From JAWPMV01 sp038527215 (GTDB lineage Bacteria; Bacteroidota; Bacteroidia; J057), in assembly GCA_038527215.1 (NCBI GenBank), contig JBCBGC010000177.1, forward strand, positions 1 to 12,880: a stretch of 12,880 nucleotides of DNA, given 5' to 3'. The notes under the pieces were generated by a model, which saw only the letters and a program-made list of their open reading frames with translations, was not told the DNA's origin and ran no database searches. The position numbers were made by a program, and so were the translations under genes. The first letter of the stretch is position 1; each line of letters begins with the position of its first letter. Positions 6,531 through 12,880 of the stretch are shown here, one piece after another.

Positions 6531-8064
6531 GAAACAACGTGTCAGAAACAATGCCATCCATCTCTTCTTTCAGCAAGCCTTGGGTCGTCCGGATCAAATA
6601 GCCATTATCGATAAATCTGGCGAACAGATTTCCTACCTGGAACTGGCGCGACAGGTTCGCGAATCAGCCGCTTCCTTAGAAATGATGGGCATCTCCAAAG
6701 GGGATACGGTCATGGTTTTTCTGCCTTTTAGTTTAGCCCAGATTCGAACCCTGTTAGCCTTGTTTAGCCTGGGGGCGAAAGTAGCGATGATGGATGAGCG
6801 AGCCGAAAAAGCCTACCTGGACGATTGTGCCGCCAGGCTTGAATGTAAGGCTTTGATTGCCCCGAAGGGATTTCGCCGGGTAGGCAATCGATACCCGCAT
6901 TTGAAAGCCATACCGATCAAACCAGACATGGTGCAGATTGGAACCGGTTTGCTGGCTCCGGTTAGACCCGTAGCCCTGGATGATACGGTATTGATTACGT
7001 TTTCCCGGCATCCTCAGATGGGGCCTCTAGCCTTAAAAAGAACTCATCAAATGCTATCCGCGCAGTTTTTGGCCCTTGAGTCCGAAATGCATCCCCTGCC
7101 TGGAGATATGACCATGCCTAATCATCCTTTGCTCTTGCTCATGAATCTGGGGGCTGGAGCTACCTCAGTGATCCCCAATTATGCGTTGAAGAACCTGGGC
7201 AAACCCCAAATCAAAAAACTGCTCCGCCAAATCAAAACGCATCAAATCAACCGGCTCACCGTTGCTCCTGCAGTCTTGAGAAGATTAGCGGAACACCTGG
7301 CCCAGCACCCTGAGCCTACCCAGCACCTGGAAGCCATATTTACTGGGGGAGAACCCATTTTTCCCGCGGAAGCCGGGTTTATTCGGATGGTCTTTCCCCA
7401 TACCCGCATCACGATCAACTACGGAAACCAGGAGGCGGAACCGATTAGCAGGGTATCCATGAAGGAGTTGTTATTGGACCCTCTGAGCCTGGAAGGTGAA
7501 AGTTTGAAAATGGGGCAAGCTTATGCTCAGGCGCAGGTGCGTGTGGTCAAGCCTGCCAAAGATTTTCTGGCTCCTATCAATCCCAAGCGGTGGTCCCAAC
7601 TGGGGAGTGCCGTAGGAGAGGTAGGGGAAATTCTGGTCAGTGGCCAACACGTCATTACTCAGTATCACAATCAGGAGAAAGAAGCAGAAGTTAAAAAAGT
7701 AAAAGCAGCGGGCAGGATATGGCATCGCACCGGAGACGCGGGCTTCCTGGACCGCTGGGGCAATGTATACCTGAGCGGTCGCTATGTAGTGGACGCCTCC
7801 GGGAAAGTCGACATGGTGCCTATCCAAGCCGGGGCACCCTGGAAGTCCTTAAAGGAAGTAAAAACTGGAACTTTTCTTCAGATGGGAGAGGAAATTTGGT
7901 TTATCGCCGAAAGTAAATCCCAAACCTCGCGTGAAAAACTCTCCAAAGCTTTGCAACAAGAGGGATTGCGTTTCGACCGCCTGGCCATTCTTCGGGAAAT
8001 CCCCCGGCAGGAAGATGCTCGCCAACGCATTGACTACCAGGCATTGAGAAAAATGCTGGCCTAA
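6529..8064 (+). CDS. AMP-binding (ANL superfamily) adenylate-forming enzyme with degenerate motifs
   Basis: This 511-aa protein has the length and layout of acyl-CoA synthetase-type enzymes: N-domain about 1-395 and C-domain about 405-511. The opening (DQIAIIDKSGEQISYLEL) and the A7 hinge region, RTGDAGFLDRWGNVYLSGR (400-418), are standard. Other core motifs have drifted. The P-loop usually reading SGSTGxPKG is replaced at 159-171 by SRHPQMGPLALKR, lacking the Ser/Thr/Gly loop though followed by the usual TH. A5 reads YGNQE (298-302) instead of YGxTE. At the A10 site the catalytic Lys of the G-K motif aligns with Arg500 (ARQRIDYQAL). The overall fold is clear and vaguely like OleC-type ligases, but catalysis is doubtful. 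Substrate is unknown. The next gene is 121 bp downstream on the same strand; I see no terminator between them. Confidence 0.82.
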   Translation: MKQRVRNNAIHLFFQQALGRPDQIAIIDKSGEQISYLELARQVRESAASLEMMGISKGDTVMVFLPFSLAQIRTLLALFSLGAKVAMMDERAEKAYLDDCAARLECKALIAPKGFRRVGNRYPHLKAIPIKPDMVQIGTGLLAPVRPVALDDTVLITFSRHPQMGPLALKRTHQMLSAQFLALESEMHPLPGDMTMPNHPLLLLMNLGAGATSVIPNYALKNLGKPQIKKLLRQIKTHQINRLTVAPAVLRRLAEHLAQHPEPTQHLEAIFTGGEPIFPAEAGFIRMVFPHTRITINYGNQEAEPISRVSMKELLLDPLSLEGESLKMGQAYAQAQVRVVKPAKDFLAPINPKRWSQLGSAVGEVGEILVSGQHVITQYHNQEKEAEVKKVKAAGRIWHRTGDAGFLDRWGNVYLSGRYVVDASGKVDMVPIQAGAPWKSLKEVKTGTFLQMGEEIWFIAESKSQTSREKLSKALQQEGLRFDRLAILREIPRQEDARQRIDYQALRKMLA

Positions 8065-8185
8065 AAAGTGGCCCTGGACCCCTCAAGGCAGTTTCTGTAG
8101 GACCTAAGGCATTAATTAGCTGCATTATTTCCCCGAACCGGATTATCCCCTAATTTAGCGGTGGATTTTATCAGATGTTCACCCT

Positions 8186-9010
8186 ATGCTTAGCCGGTTT
8201 TTTACGGAGGATAAATATGTGTTGAGTGTTATTTTCCTTAACGCCATCGTATTATTTGCCCTTTCCTTTAACCTTCCGTATTCCAGTATCATCTGGTTAG
8301 AGGTCCTGGATATCATCTTTCTGTTCTACTTCGTGCTGGAAGCCCTTTTCAAGATTAGAGAGGATGGCTGGGCCGGGTATATTGGAGAAGCCTGGAATAA
8401 GTTCGATTTCATCCTGCTGGTCATCAGTCTGCCTTCGGTCCTGACTCTTTTACAAGGAGGATTGCCTGACCCCTCCGTCTTCTTCGTCTTCAGGGTAGCC
8501 AGGGTCGTACGATTTTTCAAATTCCTTCGTTTTATTCCCAACATCCAGGAACTCATTGCCGGGATCAGGAGAGCCTTTAAAGCCTCTATTTTCGTGTTGC
8601 TGGCTTTCTTCATCTATGGCTTTGTGGTCTCTCTGATCAGTTATAGGATCTATGCGCCCTATGAACCGGAATTGTTTGGCAACGCCCTGCGTTCCTTTTA
8701 CAGCATGTTTAAGGTCTTTACCATAGAAGGCTGGTATGATATTCCTGAAAAGATCATTGCCGGTGAGTATAAACCGATGACCGCAACCGGAATCTTTTTT
8801 ACCAAGATGTATTTCATTCTGATCGTGGGGACAGGTGGGCTTTTCGGCCTGAGCATTGTAAACGCGATCTTTGTGGAGGAAATGGTGAGGGATAACAACG
8901 ATGAGTTGGAAGCAAAAGTCAGGACGATGGACAAAAAAATGGACCGTATCCTGGAAATGTTGAAAAAAGAGGAAAAAAATTCGGCCAAAGACAACCAAAA
9001 TCCATCCTAA
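8186..9010 (+). CDS. single-domain voltage-gated cation channel, likely Ca2+-permeable
   Basis: This 274-aa protein has the six-helix layout of the bacterial NaV/CaV family and forms a tetramer in known members. S1-S3 fill about 10-85. S4 shows charges every third residue: R103, R106, R109, K112, R115. S5 is at about 130-152, a pore helix and filter follow at about 165-185, and S6 is at about 203-232. The filter reads TIEGWYD (179-185); sodium channels such as NaChBac read TLESW. Gly at the fourth filter position and Asp at the seventh recall the native prokaryotic calcium channel CavMr (from memory), so Ca2+ selectivity is plausible. After S6, residues 238-264 (ELEAKVRTMDKKMDRILEML) form the coiled coil typical of these tetramers. 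The channel probably responds to depolarisation in the inner membrane. The start at 8186 sits just before S1. Confidence 0.9.
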   Translation: MLSRFFTEDKYVLSVIFLNAIVLFALSFNLPYSSIIWLEVLDIIFLFYFVLEALFKIREDGWAGYIGEAWNKFDFILLVISLPSVLTLLQGGLPDPSVFFVFRVARVVRFFKFLRFIPNIQELIAGIRRAFKASIFVLLAFFIYGFVVSLISYRIYAPYEPELFGNALRSFYSMFKVFTIEGWYDIPEKIIAGEYKPMTATGIFFTKMYFILIVGTGGLFGLSIVNAIFVEEMVRDNNDELEAKVRTMDKKMDRILEMLKKEEKNSAKDNQNPS

Positions 9011-9034
9011 TCGTATCCTGTGTTGAACAAAAGA

Positions 9035-9074
9035 GGTTTTTGATTGTTTATTAAGAAATCTTAAACTCAAAACC
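9035..9074 (+). other. AT-rich hairpin after the channel gene
   Basis: GGTTTTTGA (9035-9043) pairs with TCAAAACC (9067-9074) with one bulged T, and inside lies TTAAGA-AA-TCTTAA (9051-9064). It begins 25 bp after the channel stop and may protect or end the mRNA, but no T tract follows, so it is not a classic terminator. Confidence 0.35.
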
Positions 9075-9119
9075 CCGTTTGTTATCAAATTTTAAAATAT
9101 TTAGAATTCGACTTCAATA

Positions 9120-9151
9120 TTTGAAATTTGAAAAGGTGTTGTCTACCTTTA
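9120..9151 (+). promoter_or_regulatory. candidate Bacteroidota-type promoter for the first ncRNA module
   Basis: TTTG (9120-9123) is followed after 20 bp by TACCTTTA (9144-9151), which fits -33 TTTG and -7 TAnnTTTG except for the last base. It would start a transcript near 9158 ending at the terminator at 9405. The -7 box also forms the 3' arm of a small AAAGGT/ACCTTT hairpin, so the match could be coincidental. Confidence 0.3.
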
Positions 9152-9203
9152 TGATAGAAACAAGCCACACAAGTATCGTTCTTTGTTACACTAAGTTGAT
9201 GAA

Positions 9204-9243
9204 TTGAGAGATAGTAGGCTGATTTTGCCTGGCATTCTCTCAA
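9204..9243 (+). ncRNA. stem-loop in the 5' part of a putative ncRNA
   Basis: TTGAGAGA (9204-9211) pairs perfectly with TCTCTCAA (9236-9243), and AGGC (9216-9219) pairs with GCCT (9227-9230) around a 7-nt loop. No protein is encoded here. The structure lies between the candidate promoter and the tRNA-like 3' module and may belong to the same RNA. I know no Rfam family that fits. Confidence 0.4.
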
Positions 9244-9321
9244 AAATGACAGGAATTTTGAAGAAAAGTGAGCTTTTCTGGAAAAATTGGGAAATATTTT
9301 GTCAATACTGACGAAATAAAG

Positions 9322-9346
9322 AGAGGTTCGAGTCCTTTCCCTGTAT
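9322..9346 (+). ncRNA. partial tRNA-like 3' module (T arm plus acceptor 3' strand)
   Basis: AGAGG-TTCGAGT-CCTTT (9322-9338) is a good T arm with the conserved TTCGA loop. CCCTGTA (9339-9345) follows where the acceptor 3' strand belongs, then one unpaired base and the same tail that follows the downstream tRNA-like gene. From TTCGA onward it matches that gene at 23 of 28 positions. I find no full 5' acceptor partner: ACAGG at 9249-9253 gives only five pairs, and no tRNA D arm is visible. It is either a decayed tRNA, a remnant of a duplication, or an ncRNA with a tRNA-like end. Confidence 0.5.
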
Positions 9347-9382
9347 CTCGCGAGTAGTAGTAGTCCTTTTTATCGGTCCCCG
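9347..9382 (+). repeat. conserved tRNA-like tail, copy 1
   Basis: This 36-nt tail begins with the palindrome CTCGCGAG, continues with TAGTAGTAGTCC, then T5 and ATCGGTCCCCG. It is identical to copy 2 (9689-9725) except for one A missing in the T/A run. It joins the tRNA-like 3' end directly to the terminator. Confidence 0.9.
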
Positions 9383-9405
9383 ACGTCATGTCGGGGCTTT
9401 TTTTT
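9378..9405 (+). terminator. intrinsic terminator after the first module
   Basis: CCCCGAC (9378-9384) pairs with GTCGGGG (9390-9396) over a 5-nt loop, followed by C and eight T residues (9398-9405). The upstream half of the stem overlaps the conserved tail, while loop and lower stem differ from copy 2. Confidence 0.9.
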
Positions 9406-9490
9406 ACCCCTTCGCGAACTATTCTATAAAAATTTGTTAAAAAAATCGAAAATAAGGGCTGAAATATTTTTATATATTCAAAAAGAGCCT

Positions 9491-9498
9491 ATATTTGT
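9491..9498 (+). promoter_or_regulatory. candidate -7 element for the tRNA-like gene
   Basis: TATATTTG is a perfect match to the Bacteroidota -7 consensus TAnnTTTG. I see no good TTTG at the right distance upstream; the region is T-rich. A start near 9505 would give a leader of about 60 nt before the tRNA-like body, which includes a TGATCA...TTGATCA inverted repeat. Confidence 0.4.
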
Positions 9499-9567
9499 TA
9501 TGTGATCAGCAAAAAACAGGGAAATCTGGTTGATCAAGCTCTTTTTTGGTTAACATCCAAAATTTAC

Positions 9568-9687
9568 TGCAGGATGATGAAATTGGCAGCCATACCCTCC
9601 TGTCTCGGGGGCGAGGGTTTGGGATAAAGCCCCCCTTAATTGGGGGGCCTAACCACCTCAACTGAAGGTTCGAATCCTTCTCCTGCA
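9568..9687 (+). tRNA. tRNA-like gene, type II, Leu-style D arm, oversized variable region
   Basis: The 120-nt element has a perfect 7-bp acceptor, TGCAGGA with TCCTGCA (8 bp if C9567-G9688 is included). It has a D arm ATG-AAATTGGCAGC-CAT (9577-9593) like bacterial tRNA-Leu, and a perfect T arm GAAGG-TTCGAAT-CCTTC (9664-9680). The best anticodon arm is CCCTC-CTGTCTC-GGGGG (9595-9611), giving loop CTGTCTC and anticodon GTC (Asp) with an unusual U37. The competing pairing CCCTC/GAGGG leaves a 13-nt loop. The variable region (9612-9663, 52 nt) folds into a long arm: GAGGGTT... with ...AACCACCTC outside and CCCCCC-TTAATT-GGGGGG at the tip. CCA is not encoded. A terminator follows. It may be a tRNA pseudogene, an unusual isoacceptor, or a tRNA-mimic RNA; a functional canonical tRNA is uncertain. 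Confidence 0.6.
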
Positions 9688-9688
9688 G

Positions 9689-9725
9689 CTCGCGAGTAGT
9701 AGTAGTCCTTTTTAATCGGTCCCCG
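9689..9725 (+). repeat. conserved tRNA-like tail, copy 2
   Basis: This 37-nt direct repeat of 9347-9382 begins one base after the acceptor stem of the tRNA-like gene. Identity is complete apart from one extra A. The tail is better conserved than the tRNA-like part next to it, which suggests a role of its own or recent conversion. Confidence 0.9.
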
Positions 9726-9750
9726 GAGTAGCAGCCGGGGATTTTTTTTT
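9721..9750 (+). terminator. intrinsic terminator after the tRNA-like gene
   Basis: CCCCGG (9721-9726) pairs with CCGGGG (9735-9740) around an 8-nt loop. One A and nine T residues (9742-9750) follow. Confidence 0.9.
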
Positions 9751-9756
9751 GCCCGA

Positions 9757-9792
9757 AAAAGCCCCATCAGATTGAGATCTGATGGGGCTTTT
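9757..9792 (-). terminator. strong bidirectional terminator between ncRNA and M4 protease gene
   Basis: A perfect 16-bp stem (9757-9772 with 9777-9792) with a 4-nt loop carries A residues at one base and T residues at the other, so it can act on both strands. It would back up the hairpin at 9803-9822 for the minus-strand protease mRNA. Confidence 0.82.
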
Positions 9793-9802
9793 GGGGTAAA
9801 AG

Positions 9803-9822
9803 AAGCGGGAGGCTACCCGCTT
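9803..9822 (-). terminator. stop-proximal hairpin of the M4 protease gene
   Basis: AAGCGGG/CCCGCTT (7 bp, 6-nt loop) starts two bases after the protease stop codon. On the minus strand it is followed by C and four T residues, a weak intrinsic terminator in series with the stronger one at 9757-9792. Confidence 0.6.
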
Positions 9823-9824
9823 GC

Positions 9825-12800
9825 TTACTGTTTCATCACTTTGATGACTTGCTTGCCATGGTTGATTTCCACCTCAATCAGGTAGAGACCCGCCGGAAGG
9901 GCTTCCAGCAAGAAGGTCTTGCTCACCTGTCCTACCGGATAGGTCCCATCCTTTTCGGTAAGCCAAACTTTTCCCATCATATCCAGGACCCGCCAGGTGA
10001 TGGCCTCTGGCTGGCGTATACTAAAGTCCAGATTGAGTTGGCCCGTGGTGGGGTTGGGGTAGACGGTGATGCCTTCACTGCCCAGGATCTCTTCATCAAT
10101 GGGAAGGGCTCTCTGCCCATTGCTGTAATAAACCCCCCATTTGGCGACATTGATGAAAGGTACCACGGAGGCACCCTGGGCCGGGGTGATTTTGTCAGGT
10201 CCCATGTCCACATATCCCAACACCGGATTGCCATTGCTGGTCATGTTGAAGATCAACCGATCGTCATTTTTAGAATAATTAGGGAAACTCGGCTGATTGT
10301 TGGTCAAAATCTTATTGAGATTACCTTGGTTGATATCGGCAGTCCACATCGAATACTCCCCGGTCTTTTCATTACGGTAGTCGAACGCAATGATATTAGG
10401 GGCATTCTTGGCGAATACCGGGTTGGAGATATTTTCTCCTTCCTCCAGGCTGGTAAATAGTTTGGTGATTTGCCCACTGCCATAGGCGTTGGTGGCATTG
10501 TCCCACACTTTGATGAAGCCGACGTCAAAATACTCAATGTTATTGCCGCTGGTGCCAGTAATGCGGTTGAAGGCATCATACAGGAGATACTCTCCAGAGT
10601 AATCCCACTCAATGGAATTGGCGTAAAAGACCTCCCCGGTGGTGATACTGTCCACCGAAGTCGGGTTATACAAGCCAAACTTAGCTACGGTTACCGGATT
10701 GGTGGCCAGGTCGAATACCCAGATGGCCGTATCCACCGCAAAGAGCAGGGCGGCGAGTTTGCTGCCGTCTTTGGAAATGGCGACGTTGAACCATTCTGGA
10801 TTGGATGAAATAAGGATCTCATCAGGATTAGAGGGGTTCATCAGCACACTGTGGATATGCTGATCGGTCCCGACGAAAAATCCTTCAGAGCCGTCATCCT
10901 TGACGGTAACCCGGTTGAGCATAGGCGTATTACTCAACACCTGAAAACTGCCTCCTGATCCCTGGGTATCAGAGATATACAAACTCGGAGCGGTTGTCGT
11001 ATCGGTATCTGTGCTGGCCAGAAAGTCCTGACCGGGGTTAGGGGGCAGGGTAGGAGGAGGGGCTGAACCCGTGCCATTGCTGATGCCCACCTGGTCAAAG
11101 GAAGCGGCGGCCTGACTCACTTCATTGCTGCTCGCCCCGTAGAGGTCGGTGGCAGCCTGAATGACGGCGAGTCGATGGTCGATAAACTGCGAAGAACGGG
11201 TTAGGTAATCCGTCAAGGCTTTGTAATAAACTTTCTCCGCCTTGATTTTATCCATGCCCGGAGCGGTGGCATATTTATAATAGGCGAAGTTGGGAATGCC
11301 GCTGTTGATGTGTACCCCGCCGTTGTCTTGATTGCCGGTATACAGATTAGCCATATTAGCTGGCTGATAGCCTGGACTATTGAAGGGATTGGAACCTGCC
11401 GGATGACCATTGTTGGGGTTAGATAAATCCCGGAGGGCACCGGTCGTAAAGACGCCTTTTACTACATCTTCGCCCATTTTCCAGTCATCATCATCGATCA
11501 TGGCCCCAAAAATATCAGCGAAGGATTCGTTGAGGGCCCCGGATTGGCCCTGGTATTCGAGGTTGGCGGTAGCCTGGACCACGCCGTGCGACATTTCGTG
11601 CCCGGCTACATCCAGGGCGCCAGCCAGGGGCTTAAAGGCCGTCGCACCATTACCATAAAACATCGCTGAGCCATTCCAAAAGGCATTATCCATGGCTGCC
11701 CCGTTGTCATCTACCACATTGATGAAGGAGATAATGTCTCCCCCGCTGGCATTAATGGACTGATGTTGGTGCCGGTTTTCGAAGTATTCGTAGGCGATCC
11801 CTGCGTTGTGATGGGCAGAAATCGCATTGGCTGAAAAGGTATTGCTCCCGTTTTTGATTTCGTTGTAGGAGGGATTTCTGAGAGAGGTGTTGTTCAAATC
11901 TGCGGTCAGAATAAAGCCATCTCCATTGTCAGGCAATACATTGCTGGGGCCTGCATACATGCTCCGAGCCGCATCCAGCAAGTAATATTGATTATCCTGC
12001 CCCTGAAAGGTATTGATGGTTCGATTTTGTCCATTCAGGTCCTGGCCGCTGGTGGTCTTGGGGCCGAGAGAGCAGGTATGGTCGAAATGATAAAGTACCT
12101 GTCCGGTTTGGGCATCTATGAAGTATTCCCAGCGCTCCAGGACGTTGGGGCGTAGGGTAAAATGGTAAGCTAAAAACTGCCGGTTGATATAGCCTTTGGG
12201 CCGGTAGACCACCAATTCACTGTGAATCTGCTCCGTGCGAAGGATCTGGGTTAATTCTCCTTCCAGATTTACCCAATGGGCATGTTGAGCAATGGCCGTC
12301 ATGGCTTTAGCCAGGCCTTCTTCTTGGGTGAGCCGGGGCTTGAGGTTCAGGCCAGGGGTCTGCTGGTAACGGCCCGCCATGATCTTGGAGCCATCGGTAT
12401 AGAGATGCACCACTACTTCAGCCGCGTAGACCGGAATGCCTTCTATTTCCTGGGCAAATTTCAGGTGAGCATGTCCCTGGCTGTCTCTATGCAGGCGTTT
12501 GAGCTTAAACTCCGCTTCAGGTTTTTGGATCGCCATCAGCCCTTTCAAGTCTTGCAGGTAGTCGTGAGACTTATCCGTGATTTCCTGGTCTGTGAGGGCA
12601 CGATTGTTCTGGGAGGGGGTTTTTTTGGTGCGGATAAATATAGGCAGCCCTGCATCGCCATAGGCTTCCACCCAATGGGTCTGTTGCGTATGAGGTTGGG
12701 TGAGACCTTGTCTGGCGGGGGAAATCGCCAAACTTGCTGGCGGTTGTAGGGCCCGGGGTTGCCAGGGTTGTTGGCCAGCTCTGATGGTCACATCTGCTTT

Positions 12801-12880
12801 TTGCAGGGTCTTCTGGCCCGCCTTTTTCATCCGGGCCTCGTGGAAATCTCTAGGTTGGGTTTGGGCCAAAAGGCCTGAGC
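9825..12880 (-). CDS. secreted M4 (thermolysin-like) metallopeptidase with beta-propeller and T9SS sorting domain, 5' end cut by window
   Basis: The frame is open to the window edge. Just upstream of a TTG at 12869 it reads SGLLAQTQP, the end of a signal peptide, so the true start lies outside the window. Numbering from the TTG, an FTP/PepSY-type propeptide lies at about 80-265 and the M4 catalytic domain at about 270-600. The latter has HEMSH (424-428; zinc ligands His424 and His428, catalytic Glu425), the third ligand Glu448 in NESFAD, and the transition-state His520 in DNGGVHINSG. A Pro/Thr-rich linker (602-630) leads to a TolB/PD40-like beta-propeller (about 630-915; blocks such as ISKDGSKLAAL and YSKNDDRLIFN). 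The end (about 934-1014, starting VYPNPTTGQL and closing KVMKQ) is a type A Por sorting domain that directs export by the type IX system. All catalytic residues are present. It probably digests external protein. The propeller is an uncommon addition to M4 enzymes. Confidence 0.95.
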   Translation of the reverse strand, partial: SGLLAQTQPRDFHEARMKKAGQKTLQKADVTIRAGQQPWQPRALQPPASLAISPARQGLTQPHTQQTHWVEAYGDAGLPIFIRTKKTPSQNNRALTDQEITDKSHDYLQDLKGLMAIQKPEAEFKLKRLHRDSQGHAHLKFAQEIEGIPVYAAEVVVHLYTDGSKIMAGRYQQTPGLNLKPRLTQEEGLAKAMTAIAQHAHWVNLEGELTQILRTEQIHSELVVYRPKGYINRQFLAYHFTLRPNVLERWEYFIDAQTGQVLYHFDHTCSLGPKTTSGQDLNGQNRTINTFQGQDNQYYLLDAARSMYAGPSNVLPDNGDGFILTADLNNTSLRNPSYNEIKNGSNTFSANAISAHHNAGIAYEYFENRHQHQSINASGGDIISFINVVDDNGAAMDNAFWNGSAMFYGNGATAFKPLAGALDVAGHEMSHGVVQATANLEYQGQSGALNESFADIFGAMIDDDDWKMGEDVVKGVFTTGALRDLSNPNNGHPAGSNPFNSPGYQPANMANLYTGNQDNGGVHINSGIPNFAYYKYATAPGMDKIKAEKVYYKALTDYLTRSSQFIDHRLAVIQAATDLYGASSNEVSQAAASFDQVGISNGTGSAPPPTLPPNPGQDFLASTDTDTTTAPSLYISDTQGSGGSFQVLSNTPMLNRVTVKDDGSEGFFVGTDQHIHSVLMNPSNPDEILISSNPEWFNVAISKDGSKLAALLFAVDTAIWVFDLATNPVTVAKFGLYNPTSVDSITTGEVFYANSIEWDYSGEYLLYDAFNRITGTSGNNIEYFDVGFIKVWDNATNAYGSGQITKLFTSLEEGENISNPVFAKNAPNIIAFDYRNEKTGEYSMWTADINQGNLNKILTNNQPSFPNYSKNDDRLIFNMTSNGNPVLGYVDMGPDKITPAQGASVVPFINVAKWGVYYSNGQRALPIDEEILGSEGITVYPNPTTGQLNLDFSIRQPEAITWRVLDMMGKVWLTEKDGTYPVGQVSKTFLLEALPAGLYLIEVEINHGKQVIKVMKQ

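Noticed and set aside
8450..9088. 212-codon minus-strand frame opposite the channel gene
   Set aside because: Antisense of S4 to the coiled coil; the plus strand has an unmistakable channel.
9568..9687. Selenocysteine tRNA
   Set aside because: The 8+5 bp acceptor/T stack and long variable arm fit, but there is no TCA anticodon and the D stem has only 3 bp.
9322..9725. attL/attR pair of an integrated element
   Set aside because: Only about 340 bp separate the copies, no integrase is present, and identity is higher in the tail than in the tRNA-like part; kept only as an alternative explanation.
9849..10460. 203-codon plus-strand frame opposite the M4 protease
   Set aside because: Shadow of a long, well-supported minus-strand gene; no domain features.
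12867..12869. TTG as the true start of the M4 protease
   Set aside because: It lies inside a signal-peptide-like SGLLAQTQP sequence and the frame stays open to the window edge, so the real start is beyond 12880.

Overview
The window looks like a piece of a Bacteroidota chromosome, probably Saprospiria (Lewinella-like). Three things point there: a type IX secretion (Por) sorting domain at the C-terminus of a secreted M4 protease, a Bacteroidota-style sigma-70 family factor paired with a membrane TPR protein, and a near absence of Shine-Dalgarno sites. The taxonomic call is inference from protein style; no search was run.

Layout. Positions 1-203 form a 59-bp perfect inverted repeat around an 85-nt loop. 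It cuts off the C-terminus of a minus-strand alpha/beta-hydrolase gene and looks like a fold-back, probably an assembly artefact. A 285-bp divergent spacer follows. Then comes a large plus-strand TPR-CHAT protease gene (800-3577) with an intact His/Cys dyad, an N-terminal lipoprotein-like signal and a C-terminal membrane helix, followed by an 80-aa orphan gene (3653-3895). Back-to-back terminators (3915-3971) separate these from a convergent minus-strand operon: an unknown 180-aa membrane protein, a sigma-70/ECF-like factor, and a single-pass TPR protein that starts 2 bp after the sigma stop with a TTG codon. CHAT protease, small protein and sigma/membrane-TPR operon together are the best candidate in the window for an undescribed proteolytic signalling system.

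To the right, on the plus strand, are an adenylate-forming enzyme with degenerate ATP-binding motifs (6529-8064), whose start codon lies in a hairpin, and a single-domain voltage-gated cation channel (8186-9010) with a TIEGW filter resembling that described for a native prokaryotic calcium channel.

The 814-bp gene-free stretch 9011-9824 is highly structured. It holds a tRNA-like gene (9568-9687) with a Leu-type D arm, a perfect acceptor and T arm, and an abnormally long variable region. About 340 bp upstream is a second, partial tRNA-like 3' module. Both carry the same 36-37-nt tail followed by an intrinsic terminator. The window ends inside the signal peptide of the M4 metallopeptidase (9825-12880, minus), which carries an inserted TolB-like beta-propeller before its sorting domain.
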